Origin: Herbidospora sakaeratensis
GTDB lineage: Bacteria > Actinomycetota > Actinomycetes > Streptosporangiales > Streptosporangiaceae
DNA: 64,000 bases
Reading direction: 5' to 3'
NCBI RefSeq assembly: GCF_001570525.1
Contig: NZ_BBXC01000009.1
Span: 302,363-366,362 of the forward strand
The position numbers were made by a program, and so were the translations under genes. The notes beneath the pieces were generated by a model. The model saw only the letters and a program-made list of their open reading frames with translations. It was not told the DNA's origin and did no database searches. Shown one piece after another: positions 10,501 to 17,003 of the stretch (positions are counted from its first letter, which is position 1; each line of letters begins with the position of its first letter).

Positions 10501-10896
10501 ACCCGTCGGGGTGGTCGCGACGTAGGGCGGGGTCATCGTGCGCGGGGCGTAGTAGAGGTACACCCACTTGTTGGTCGCGAAGTCGGGGTCGAGCTCGACC
10601 GTCTGGAGGCCGTCCTCGGAGTTGTTGTACACCGGGATCGTGTTGATGATCTTGGTGATGCCGGTGCCCGGGTCGGTCAGGCGCAGGTCGCCGTTCCGGG
10701 CCGTGTGCAGGACGCGCAGGTCCGGGAGCACGGCCATGTCGACGGGCTCGCCGACGTTCTTGGTGAGGGTGATCTTCTCGTAGTTCGACCAGGTCACGGC
10801 CGGGTCGTCGGCGGCCTGCGCCGGGGCGCCGAGCATGCCTAACGGAAGCGCCAGGGCGGTCACGAGGACCCCCAGCGCCCTTCGGGTACGCTGCAT
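7597..10896 (-). CDS. Secreted PQQ-type glucose/sorbosone dehydrogenase with PKD, CBM6 and FIMAH-like domains
   Basis: 1,099 aa. The signal peptide ends near residue 28 (LGAPAQA). A GSDH six-bladed propeller occupies about 35-520 (VDMAVLPDLRVLHTARNGDL, YLGTGDNTP, DIDWDADGNLYLG, IDIEFGPDGALYVLDYGDG). A PKD domain follows (~525-605, NFDASGSTDTEPGALTYEWD), a second Ig-like module with DAEDG, a CBM6-like jelly roll (~720-835, AEHADI...SIAYDPVNF), an OmpL47-type Ig repeat (~840-925, YSINGGQTW), another Ig-like module, and a C-terminal helical FIMAH-like domain (~1,015-1,099). It probably oxidises exocellular sugars at glycan surfaces; PQQ use is inferred from the family. It is downstream of the Tat-exported epimerase on the same strand. 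Confidence 0.9.
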   Translation of the reverse strand: MQRTRRALGVLVTALALPLGMLGAPAQAADDPAVTWSNYEKITLTKNVGEPVDMAVLPDLRVLHTARNGDLRLTDPGTGITKIINTIPVYNNSEDGLQTVELDPDFATNKWVYLYYAPRTMTPPYVATTPTGSAPNTLPAGQTDAYWDQWKGYNQLSRFKWDGEKLDLSTEQVIIKVETQRGQCCHVAGDIDWDADGNLYLGTGDNTPASAPGANGYAPNNDAPGVNPGNDTRRGAGNSNDLRGKILRIKVQADGSYTIPAGNLWPVGTEKTRPEVFVTGVRNPFRLDVDPSTGTLSWADYGPDAGAPNADRGPMGYVEWNTTPTNKPINAGWPYCTGNNFNYNNWNFATNTPREFFDCAAGPISGSRHNTGIAQLPPAVPADLYYGDNNTHQPAEWAGLTDFDPQGGQGPMGGPIYHYDAANPSPYKFPQYWDGKAFFAEFSQDYLAAFTLSGPDGPVTKIEQFFPNRALTQAAMPITDSPIDIEFGPDGALYVLDYGDGFFRANPDSGLYRIDYAADNKTPQPKIKVDKASASAPPLTVNFDASGSTDTEPGALTYEWDVDGDGTFDKTGVQVSHTYATNGLYYARLKVTDAGGKSALASVEISVGNTAPVVSVNTPGNGGFFDWGQAIPFNLSATDAEDGPNAVCSRMQWNFGLGHDNHAHPETLGTGCTGAWPTPANAPEHGETENIFGVIVISYRDNGANGLPPALGEASIILNPKLQQAEHADIITGAVDTDDPNASGLGKITSLDPGDSIAYDPVNFAGINSVKVRASGAGTLSLRWNSATAAPFATATIPAGAGWQEVTTSLANAPTGTGQLYVTSTGGVEVDSFTYVGGGVADTTAPTVTATPNPAPNANGWNDGNVTVTVGATDNGTVSSRQYSINGGQTWQNANNPVSITTEGVTTFLYRATDSGGNVSPVGTLTVRIDKTNPTAGITGVTATEYGTADVVTPVVTGADAGSGIDTMTATIDGEPVTPGQPVELWKLSLGEHTLVGTVKDKAGRTATAQVKFTVTTSYEDLETLIPRLRDAGKITANGATALLNHLRDAQHSLSLNKPSAARSELNGFIRTLSQRDYVKDAELRAALERDANRLLSEI

Positions 10897-10931
10897 GGAA
10901 GGTACTTCTCCTTGGACGAGGAGTATCGGTG

Positions 10932-10983
10932 ACCGGACCGCCGTGCCCGCCGGGGCAACGGCGGATCCGCGCGGCGGTCCGGT
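10932..10983 (-). terminator. Inverted repeat between epimerase and dehydrogenase genes
   Basis: ACCGGACCGCCG (10932-10943) and CGGCGGTCCGGT (10972-10983) are perfect 12-bp arms with a GC-rich 28-nt interior. It could terminate or attenuate transcription between the two co-oriented genes. There is no U-run. Confidence 0.45.
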
Positions 10984-11013
10984 AGAGAACAGGGCTGCGA
11001 AAACGGCGAACGG

Positions 11014-12183
11014 TTACTCGTAGTACCGGTCTTCGCGCATGTCGGCCCAGTTGTTCCAGCTCAGCTGGGCGAGCCCGAGAGACTGCGCCGGGTCGGCGCC
11101 GTTGGGGGCGTTGTCCTGCTCGTACATCGGGTGGTGCTTGTCGCGGATCTTGACCCGCTCGAAGAACTCCCGGTAGTTGATGTTGCCGGTGCCCAGCGGG
11201 ACCATGTCGTAGCCGTTGGCGATCGCCGGGTTGACCTTGCCGTCCTTGATGTGGAAGAGCGGGTAGCGCTTCTGGTTGTCGCGGATCAGCGTGAACGGGT
11301 CGAAGATGTCCTGCACCACGGTGCCGTCGGCGGCGGTGTAGTTGCTGAACTTGTACTGGGCGACGTGGGCCCAGAACAGGTCCATCTCCAGGAAGACCAG
11401 GTGCTTGTCGGTCTGGCTGAGGAAGTACTCGAGCTTGCGGATGCCCGACGAACGGGTCGGCCGGCCGAGGGCGTCGAGCGGCCCGCTGTCGAGCAGGAAG
11501 TTGTAGGCGGCGTCGTGGTTGTGGGTGTAGAGCTTCAGGCCCGCCGCGGTCGCCAGCTCGCCCAGGGCGTGCCACTTGGCGATGGCGACGTCCCAGTCGG
11601 CCTTGTAGTTGCTGCCGGTCGGGTCGCTGCCCGTGCCGACGTGCTGCATGCCGAGGATGTTGGCGATCTCCAGCGTGCGCTTCCACCGGTCGAGGTCGGC
11701 GGTGCTGAGCGGCCACGAGCCGGGGATGAAGCCGTGGTTGCCCTGCGCCTTCAGCCCGTTGGCGTCGAGCCACGACCGCAGTAACGTCGCGCCGGCGACC
11801 GACTCGAGGTTGTTGCCGCCCTCGGAGTTGGCGTGCTGGGTGTAGCCGGCGAACTCGATCTGCTTGTAGCCGATCGCGGCGAGGGCCGCGAAGACCTCCT
11901 TGAAGCCCGAGGGGTGCGGGCTCGCGTTCGGGTCACGGCTGATGGCGTCGCGAACCGTGTAGAGGATGATGCCCCGCTGCGAGGCGGGAACCAGGGCGCT
12001 CCGGTCGTCGGGCAGCGCCGCGGCGGCGTCGGCCACGGGCACCTCCTCGGCCTGGGCGGTCGCGGGCAGGGCGAGCGGCAGCGCCGTGGCCGCGGCCACG
12101 CCGGTGGTCGCCGCCATGAACTGGCGCCGGTTCAGCCCCAGGTTGCGGCGCAGGGAGTCTTGTTGGGCATGCGTGTCGCTCAC
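11014..12183 (-). CDS. Tat-exported sugar phosphate isomerase/epimerase (xylose-isomerase-like TIM barrel)
   Basis: 389 aa from GTG at 12183, chosen because GAGGAG lies seven bases upstream and the protein then starts VSDTHAQQDSLRRNLGLNRRQF. The twin-arginine signal is NRRQFMAAT with a hydrophobic stretch ending LPATAQA. The rest is an AP-endonuclease-2/xylose-isomerase-like barrel: GYKQIEFAGYTQH, LKAQGNHGFIPGSW, LYTHNHDAAY, VFLEMDLFWAH and PLFHIKDGK carry the acidic and His residues that bind a divalent metal. It probably rearranges or cleaves an oxidised sugar together with the downstream dehydrogenase; the exact reaction is unknown. An upstream promoter is proposed at 12282-12310. Confidence 0.87.
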   Translation of the reverse strand: MSDTHAQQDSLRRNLGLNRRQFMAATTGVAAATALPLALPATAQAEEVPVADAAAALPDDRSALVPASQRGIILYTVRDAISRDPNASPHPSGFKEVFAALAAIGYKQIEFAGYTQHANSEGGNNLESVAGATLLRSWLDANGLKAQGNHGFIPGSWPLSTADLDRWKRTLEIANILGMQHVGTGSDPTGSNYKADWDVAIAKWHALGELATAAGLKLYTHNHDAAYNFLLDSGPLDALGRPTRSSGIRKLEYFLSQTDKHLVFLEMDLFWAHVAQYKFSNYTAADGTVVQDIFDPFTLIRDNQKRYPLFHIKDGKVNPAIANGYDMVPLGTGNINYREFFERVKIRDKHHPMYEQDNAPNGADPAQSLGLAQLSWNNWADMREDRYYE

Positions 12184-12281
12184 GCTTACTCCTCTTCGGT
12201 GAGGGACGCGTGCGCCGATCACGTCTCTGTGACTCTGTGTCGACCCGCAGGCTGCCACCGCCCTTGAGCTGATCGATGACA

Positions 12282-12310
12282 TTGTTACTACGGGATATGA
12301 GGGGGGTCAA
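12282..12310 (-). promoter_or_regulatory. Putative promoter of the Tat-exported epimerase
   Basis: On the minus strand a TTGACC (12305-12310) is separated by 17 bp from TAACAA (12282-12287). It would leave a leader of about 90 nt before the GTG at 12183. Sequence-only prediction. Confidence 0.35.
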
Positions 12311-12451
12311 CGGGCCCCGACCCCGGTTGTGATCCCCGCTCGGACCGTTCCCGATGTGTGTGGGAGCGTGTTCTTGCTGGCAGTCGCCGACAGTGCAACG
12401 TCACATGGGGCCCGGCGAGGCCAATTAATCTCGTCGATCGGCAGACTTCTG

Positions 12452-12481
12452 TTGACAAAAATCATAAGTCCCATCTATCGT
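12452..12481 (+). promoter_or_regulatory. Candidate promoter with no obvious gene
   Basis: A perfect -35 TTGACA at 12452-12457 and TATCGT at 12476-12481 with 18-bp spacing, inside a locally AT-rich patch. No ORF follows; transcription would run toward the strong hairpin at 12695. Confidence 0.3.
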
Positions 12482-12490
12482 CCCGAAACA

Positions 12491-12517
12491 TGTAGGACAT
12501 CTGTGGTTTCTCCTACA
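12491..12517. repeat. Inverted repeat TGTAGGA-N13-TCCTACA
   Basis: TGTAGGA (12491-12497) and TCCTACA (12511-12517) form perfect 7-bp arms just after the candidate promoter, at the position expected for an operator near a start site. Confidence 0.4.
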
Positions 12518-12694
12518 AAACGTCCGATGTATACCGGGTGACGGCTCCTCCAGAGCCGGGCTCCCTCCCCACCCCCCGCTATTCCGTGTCCTGGTGGATT
12601 CGGTTCGGTCCCTCCCGTCGTCGCGCCGAGTCGACGGGGTCGCCAGGGAATGCCACCCCGGCCTGGATCCCTCAGCCTGATTGTTCGGAAAACG

Positions 12695-12735
12695 CCGAGA
12701 TCGCCGTACCTCTTCGTGAGGTACGGCGATCTCGG
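12695..12735. repeat. Perfect 18-bp hairpin with 5-nt loop
   Basis: CCGAGATCGCCGTACCTC (12695-12712), loop TTCGT, then GAGGTACGGCGATCTCGG (12718-12735): 18 of 18 pairs. It is not followed by a T-run on either strand, and the nearest stop codon is almost 300 bp away. It is the longest perfect stem I noticed in the window. Confidence 0.8.
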
Positions 12736-13029
12736 GTTGACCTGTGTGCTTACGTGCCCGACGACCCGCCGGTTGTTTCGCCGGCCGGTCGTCCGGCCGG
12801 ATGTGTTCCCGCCGTGTTCTGGCCGGTGGGGCTCCGGGTGTGCCTGACCGTGTCTATTACCGGCCGGGGCGCCCGTCGATTTCGCCGCCCGGCCCGCGTT
12901 GCCTTTCCGCCTGTCCGTGCTGCCCGCGTCGCGGCGTGGAGCCGCGCGGCCGGTTGGCGCCGGGGGCGGTGCTCAGCCGTGGGCGGCGGGCGGCGCCGTG
13001 GTGGGCGGAGCCGTAACGGAGAGCGGTTG

Positions 13030-13395
13030 TCAGCCGCCGCAGGCGACGGCGAGTTCCTGGGTCGCCTCAGAGGTCTTGGTGGCGAACTCCGTGATCGCCG
13101 ACGGGTTCGCCGGGTCGATCTTGAGGGTGGCCCACGTGTCGGCCATCTTGGTGAGCGACGACTTGAGGTCCCCGTCGGCCTTGCCGGCCAGGCCCTTCAG
13201 CTGGGTGGCGAGGGCCTGGGTCTCGGTGTTGATCCCGTCGAGGTTCCCGGCGGCCTGGCCGACCTTGGTGCTGTAGTCGGTGAACGCCTTCATGGCCTCG
13301 TTGCAGACCTCGGTCGTGTTGCCGCCGCTGCACGCGGTGACGCCCAGGAGAAGGGAGGTCGCACCGGCGACGAGGATGAGGCGAGCGGTCTTCAT
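13030..13395 (-). CDS. Small secreted lipoprotein, unknown function
   Basis: 121 aa. The signal peptide ends in the lipobox VTAC (Cys22), so the mature protein is lipid-anchored outside the membrane. The mature part is almost all helical and contains four Cys-poor heptad-like segments (FTDYSTKVGQAAGNLDGI, ALATQLKGLAGKADGDLKSSLTKM), with a terminal VACGG that may pair with Cys31. It looks like a small helical-bundle lipoprotein common in actinomycetes. It follows mscL on the same strand after 111 bp, possibly co-transcribed. No function can be assigned. Confidence 0.85.
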   Translation of the reverse strand: MKTARLILVAGATSLLLGVTACSGGNTTEVCNEAMKAFTDYSTKVGQAAGNLDGINTETQALATQLKGLAGKADGDLKSSLTKMADTWATLKIDPANPSAITEFATKTSEATQELAVACGG

Positions 13396-13506
13396 TGGGA
13401 GAGTGCCTTCCTAGTTGTCTTTGACGAGACGGGACACTAGGGAAGCCCGCTTGCGGCGGCCTTTCACGCCGCTTACAACTTTTACGCCCGCCTTATGCCC
13501 GAACTC

Positions 13507-13932
13507 TTACGCGGGCGGCCGCTCCGCCGCCGCCGGGGTCAGGTCGCTTGTGCAGAACGCACACCTGCGCGCCTCGATCGGTACGTCGCTCAGACACTCC
13601 GGGCACTTCTTCTCCGTGGCGACCTTGTCCTTCTCGAACATGGCGACCAGCCGGGTCATGGGGGTGACCACCAGCCAGTAGACGACCGCCGCGATGATCA
13701 GGAAGCTCAGCAGGGTGTTGAGGAAGTGGCCGTAGGCGAACTCGCTGCCGTTGACCGTGAACTTCAGCGCGCCGAAGCTCTCGCCGGCGCCGCCGGTGAT
13801 CGCCTTGACCAGGGGAGTGATGAAGTCGGCGACCACGGCCTGGACGAGACCGCCGAAGGCGGCGCCGATGACCACGGCGACCGCCAGCTCCACGATGTTG
13901 CCGCGGAGGAGGAACTTTTTGAATCCGCTCAT
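13507..13932 (-). CDS. mscL: Large-conductance mechanosensitive channel MscL with C-terminal zinc ribbon
   Basis: 141 aa. The N-terminal MSGFKKFLLRGNIVELAVAVVIGAAFGG is the MscL pore-forming TM1 signature; TM2 is near 75-95. Instead of the usual short charged helix, the C-terminus carries CPECLSDVPIEARRCAFC, with CxxC pairs at 110/113 and 124/127, a zinc-ribbon arrangement. The channel releases solutes on hypo-osmotic shock; the ribbon faces the cytoplasm and might bind a partner or sense metal or redox state, which is inference. ATG at 13932 gives the standard family N-terminus; the longer open frame upstream has no family similarity. Confidence 0.9.
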   Translation of the reverse strand: MSGFKKFLLRGNIVELAVAVVIGAAFGGLVQAVVADFITPLVKAITGGAGESFGALKFTVNGSEFAYGHFLNTLLSFLIIAAVVYWLVVTPMTRLVAMFEKDKVATEKKCPECLSDVPIEARRCAFCTSDLTPAAAERPPA

Positions 13933-14054
13933 GGGCCCGCAGAGTACCCAATGAAAGGGCGCAGAATCCGTACGAAAGATTCGGCAGGCTTGCGGGAAGG
14001 TGAAGGGCGGGCCCGGCAACCGAGGCGATACGGGCATGAAACACATGCTTATTC

Positions 14055-14086
14055 TGGGAGCGCTCCCATTGACGGGAGCGCTCCCA
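14055..14086. promoter_or_regulatory. Tandem CebR-type LacI-family operators
   Basis: TGGGAGCGCTCCCA at 14055-14068 and CGGGAGCGCTCCCA at 14073-14086, centre-to-centre 18 bp. TGGGAGCGCTCCCA is the known streptomycete CebR (cellobiose repressor) box. The same box lies in front of the LacI-family gene at 16717. Nearest downstream gene is mscL, 123 bp away on the minus strand; no sugar gene is adjacent. Confidence 0.8.
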
Positions 14087-14121
14087 CGGGATATCGCGGG
14101 TTTTGCGCGGGGAGAAACGCG

Positions 14122-14155
14122 GATCGTGCGGACACGTGCGGGGGCCCGCACGATC
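14122..14155. repeat. Two mutually exclusive hairpins
   Basis: GATCGTGCGG (14122-14131) pairs with CCGCACGATC (14146-14155), while CGTGCGGG (14135-14142) pairs with CCCGCACG (14145-14152). The right arm is shared, so only one can form at once. Confidence 0.5.
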
Positions 14156-14286
14156 GGTCTTTACCGTGCCGGGTCAGAACCGGAATTCGCCAGCCCGCGT
14201 TCCACGGAGTGGACCGCGGGGGGCTTTTCGCCGCTTTCCGCAAAGGTCGGATGGAATGGCCTCCCGCGCGGCCCTCAGGAGCCCGC

Positions 14287-15726
14287 TCAGGTCCCCTTGG
14301 CCGCGAAGGCGGCCGACAGCCGGTCGAGGGCCCTCTCCAGGCGGGTCTTGAAGGCGGGCGTGAGGACCTGCTCCCGCAGCCGGTCGTCGAGCTTCCTGCG
14401 GAGGTTGGCGACCGCGTTCGCGTCGTCGTTGGCGATCATGTTGCGCAGTTCCAGCCGCAGGTCGTCGGCCGCGTAGCCGGCGATGTGGCCGGTCTCGTCG
14501 CCTTCGGCCACCAGGCGGTCGAACTCCGCCGCCGCCGACGGCACGGTCGGGGCTCCGGGCGCGGGGCTGGCCAGCGGGATGGGGCCCAGCGTCGACCCGG
14601 GGCGCGGGGTGGGCCGCGGCGGCCGGGTCTTCGGCGGGGGTTTCGGCTCGTCCTCCGGGCCCGGCGGCGCGCCCGCGTCGGTCGCCTCGGGCTCGGCCGT
14701 CTCGGGGGCCGGGTCGAAAACGGGCACGCTGTGGTCGGCCGGAGCTCTGGCGGTGGCCTGGCTCGTGGGGGTGACGCTCAGGGTGATGTCGGCCGCCAGG
14801 CCCGCCGGGGTGCCCGGTTGCTGGACGAGCAGGACGCCCAGCGCCAGCACCCCCGCCACCGCCGCGCCCCATTTCACCCAGCCGGGCTCGCGTTCGGCCT
14901 CGCCGGGCATCAGGGCGGCGGCGACCTCGCGGGCACTGGGCCGTTCCGTCGGGTCAGGCGACAGACAGCGGCGGCAGAGGGCGGAGATCTCGTAGGGGAG
15001 GCCGGGCACGCCGTCGGGCCCCGGTGGGGGGCCGTCGCGGCGGGCCTGTTCGATGCCCTCCCAGGTCGTCTCGGGATAGGGCGGGCGGCCCTTGAGCATC
15101 TCGTACAGCAGAACGCCCAAGGAGTAGACGTCGACCGCGGGCGCGGCCGGTAACTCCTTGAGGCGTTCAGGGGCCACGTAGGGCGGGGTGCCGAAGTCCT
15201 TGACCAGCTCGTCGTCGGCCTCGCCGGCGAACGCGGCGATGCCGAAGTCGAGCAGCTTGGCGCCCTCGGGCGTGAGCAGGACGTTCTCCGGCGTCACGTC
15301 ACGGTGCACGATGCCGCGTTCGTGGGCGGCGGCGAGCACCAGGGCCAGGCGGGCCGCGGTGGCGGCGGCCTCCTCCCAGGGGAGCGGGCCCTCGGCCAGG
15401 CGATCGGCCAGGGACCGGCCCTCCAGGAGGCGCATGACGACGTAGGCGGCCAGGCGTCCCCGGGGGGTGACCGTCTCGCCGTAGTCGTAGACCTCGATGG
15501 CGTCGGGGTGGATCAGCCGGGCGGTGGCCCTGGCCTCCCGGCGGATGAGTTCCCGGCCGGGGTTGTCGCCGTCGAGGGACGAGTCGAGCAGCTTGATGGC
15601 GACGGTCCGCTGGAGAGACTGGTCGAACGCCTTCCAGATGACCGACATGCCGCCCGTCGCTATCCGCTCCTGGAGCAGATAGCGACGGGTCAGGACATCG
15701 CCTTCGGCCAGCTCAGGTCGATTCAC
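14287..15726 (-). CDS. Membrane Ser/Thr protein kinase, PknB type, with altered catalytic loop
   Basis: 479 aa. The kinase domain spans ~14-270: Gly loop IATGGMSV, VAIK (Lys45), catalytic loop HRDVTPEN (Asp143, Asn148), DFG at 160-162, APE as VAPERL. The canonical catalytic-loop Lys (HRDxKxxN) is Thr145 here. One TM segment (WGAAVAGVLALGVLLV, ~283-300), then a Pro/Thr-rich exterior linker and a helical C-terminal domain (~395-479) of the kind seen in several actinobacterial kinases. The start ATG overlaps the end of the LacI-family gene by 14 nt, implying coupled translation with a sugar repressor. Activity is likely but the Thr substitution should be tested. Confidence 0.88.
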   Translation of the reverse strand: MNRPELAEGDVLTRRYLLQERIATGGMSVIWKAFDQSLQRTVAIKLLDSSLDGDNPGRELIRREARATARLIHPDAIEVYDYGETVTPRGRLAAYVVMRLLEGRSLADRLAEGPLPWEEAAATAARLALVLAAAHERGIVHRDVTPENVLLTPEGAKLLDFGIAAFAGEADDELVKDFGTPPYVAPERLKELPAAPAVDVYSLGVLLYEMLKGRPPYPETTWEGIEQARRDGPPPGPDGVPGLPYEISALCRRCLSPDPTERPSAREVAAALMPGEAEREPGWVKWGAAVAGVLALGVLLVQQPGTPAGLAADITLSVTPTSQATARAPADHSVPVFDPAPETAEPEATDAGAPPGPEDEPKPPPKTRPPRPTPRPGSTLGPIPLASPAPGAPTVPSAAAEFDRLVAEGDETGHIAGYAADDLRLELRNMIANDDANAVANLRRKLDDRLREQVLTPAFKTRLERALDRLSAAFAAKGT

Positions 15727-16717
15727 GGACGATCAGTTCCGTGGGCAGGACGGGGTTCCCCTTCGGCGACTCGCCTTCGGCGAGGGCCATGAGGAGCATC
15801 CGGGCGGCCAGGGCCGCCTGTTCCTCTACGGGCTGGCGGACCGTGGTGAGCGTCGGCGAGGTGTGCCGCGCGATGGGGGCGTCGTCGAACCCGACCACCG
15901 CGACGTCGTCGGGCACCTTGCGCCCGGCCCGCCGCAGCGCCTGGATCGCGCCGGCCGCCATCACGTCGGACGCGGCGAACACCGCGTCCAGCCGGGGCGC
16001 GCGTTGCAGCAGCCATTGCATGGCGTGCGCGCCCGAGGCGTGGGTGAAGTCGCCGTACGCGACGGGCATGTCGGTGACCCCCGCGTCGCGGAGGGTCTCC
16101 CGGAACCCGTCGAGCCGGTCTCTGGCCGCCGGGAGAGTCGGCGGCCCCGCGATCGTGGCGATCACCCGCCGGTTGCCCAGCAGCAGGTGCTCGGCGGCCT
16201 GGCGGCCTCCGTCGCGATTGTCCATGTCGACGTACGGGAGGTCCACGCCGTCCGGCGGACGCCCGGCACTGCGGACCGGGATCCCCGAGGCGGCGAGTGT
16301 CACGGCGAGCGGGTGGCGGGCCCGCGCCCCGATCAGGAGCACCCCGTCGACGGCCCCCGCCACGAGCGGCGGGGCGGCGATCGCGGCGGTCGCCGGAGTG
16401 GCCGTCATGACCACGAGGGGGACCCCGTGGCCGGCGAAGACCTCTTCGGCGGCCGACAGCAGCCGTGCGTAGTACGGCTCGGTGAACAACCGAGGCGTCT
16501 GCTCACAGACCACTGCGGCGACGATCTGGTCCGTACGGCGCGCGGTGGAACCCCGAGGGGCTCTCCGGCGGACGTACCCCAGGCGCGACATGGCGTCGTG
16601 GACCTGTCGCCTGGTGCTTGTTGTCACTCTGACCGAGCCCGTCAGGACTCGGGAAGCGGTTGCCGGGGAGACGCCAGCAGCGGCGGCTACCTCTGCGAGG
16701 GTGGGAAGATCGGCCAT
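15713..16717 (-). CDS. LacI-family repressor, CebR-like
   Basis: 334 aa. The N-terminal HTH reads PTLAEVAAAAGVSPATASRVLTG (residues ~5-27), followed by the hinge and a periplasmic-binding-protein-type effector domain (VDGVLLIGAR, YVDMDNRDGGRQAAEHLL, AVFAASDVMAAGAIQALRRAGRKVPDDVAVVGFDD, PTLTTVRQP). The CebR-type box TTGGGAGCGCTCCCAA lies 38 bp upstream of the ATG, so autoregulation is likely; two further boxes lie downstream of the kinase. CebR itself responds to cellobiose, but no ABC sugar transporter or beta-glucosidase is adjacent, so the effector is open. The kinase gene overlaps its 3' end. Confidence 0.9.
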   Translation of the reverse strand: MADLPTLAEVAAAAGVSPATASRVLTGSVRVTTSTRRQVHDAMSRLGYVRRRAPRGSTARRTDQIVAAVVCEQTPRLFTEPYYARLLSAAEEVFAGHGVPLVVMTATPATAAIAAPPLVAGAVDGVLLIGARARHPLAVTLAASGIPVRSAGRPPDGVDLPYVDMDNRDGGRQAAEHLLLGNRRVIATIAGPPTLPAARDRLDGFRETLRDAGVTDMPVAYGDFTHASGAHAMQWLLQRAPRLDAVFAASDVMAAGAIQALRRAGRKVPDDVAVVGFDDAPIARHTSPTLTTVRQPVEEQAALAARMLLMALAEGESPKGNPVLPTELIVREST

Positions 16718-16754
16718 CCGGTCTCCTCAGGCCCGAAGTGTGTTACGCGGCGGC

Positions 16755-16770
16755 TTGGGAGCGCTCCCAA
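16755..16770. promoter_or_regulatory. CebR-type operator of the LacI-family gene
   Basis: TTGGGAGCGCTCCCAA, a perfect 16-bp palindrome 38 bp upstream of the repressor start, at the position of an autoregulatory operator. The core is identical to the box at 14055. Confidence 0.8.
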
Positions 16771-16801
16771 GAACGTATCACTGTTTCGTGCGTGTCAACA
16801 G

Positions 16802-16823
16802 AGGTTTCAAGTGGATGAAACCT
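16802..16823. repeat. Second palindrome upstream of the LacI-family gene
   Basis: AGGTTTCA (16802-16809) and TGAAACCT (16816-16823), perfect 8-bp arms with a 6-bp spacer, about 30 bp upstream of the CebR-type box. It differs in sequence and may bind a different regulator. Confidence 0.45.
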
Positions 16824-17003
16824 TTCATCGATTTTCCGCCCACTTGCGCATGATCGCAGGCTAGAACACGTGCTCCGGAAGCGCATCATGGTTTGACCGA
16901 AAGAGTTAGGAGAGTTCGGTGAGTGGCAAGATACGGGCGTTCCGTAACCGTTCGCCCTTTAGCTGAACACTCCCTTATGCGGGTTTCGGTAGGGTCTCGC
17001 CCC

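Larger units (their letters stand above)
12311..13029. other. Long stretch without a convincing gene
   Basis: About 720 bp between the epimerase promoter and the lipoprotein stop. An open frame on the + strand from 12538 runs through it, but the translation has no domain, poor actinobacterial codon bias and continues antisense through the lipoprotein gene, so I reject it. The stretch holds an AT-rich promoter-like patch (12440-12540), an inverted repeat (12491-12517), a perfect long hairpin (12695-12735), and a small CCGGCCGG/TCGT/CCGGCCGG hairpin at 12781-12800. It could encode a small RNA or be decayed sequence. Confidence 0.5.
13933..14286. other. Intergenic region rich in operators and hairpins
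   Basis: 354 bp between the kinase stop and the mscL start, without a plausible ORF. It contains two CebR-type boxes (14055-14086), overlapping hairpins at 14122-14155, and an imperfect hairpin at 14195-14219 (CCGCG/TCCAC arms) that could terminate the lacI-kinase transcript. It must also contain the mscL promoter. Confidence 0.6.

Noticed and set aside
12695-12735. Calling the 18-bp hairpin a rho-independent terminator
   Set aside because: No T-run on either side and no nearby gene end.
12538-13440. Possible 300-aa protein on the + strand
   Set aside because: No domain, poor codon bias, and antisense through a clear lipoprotein gene.
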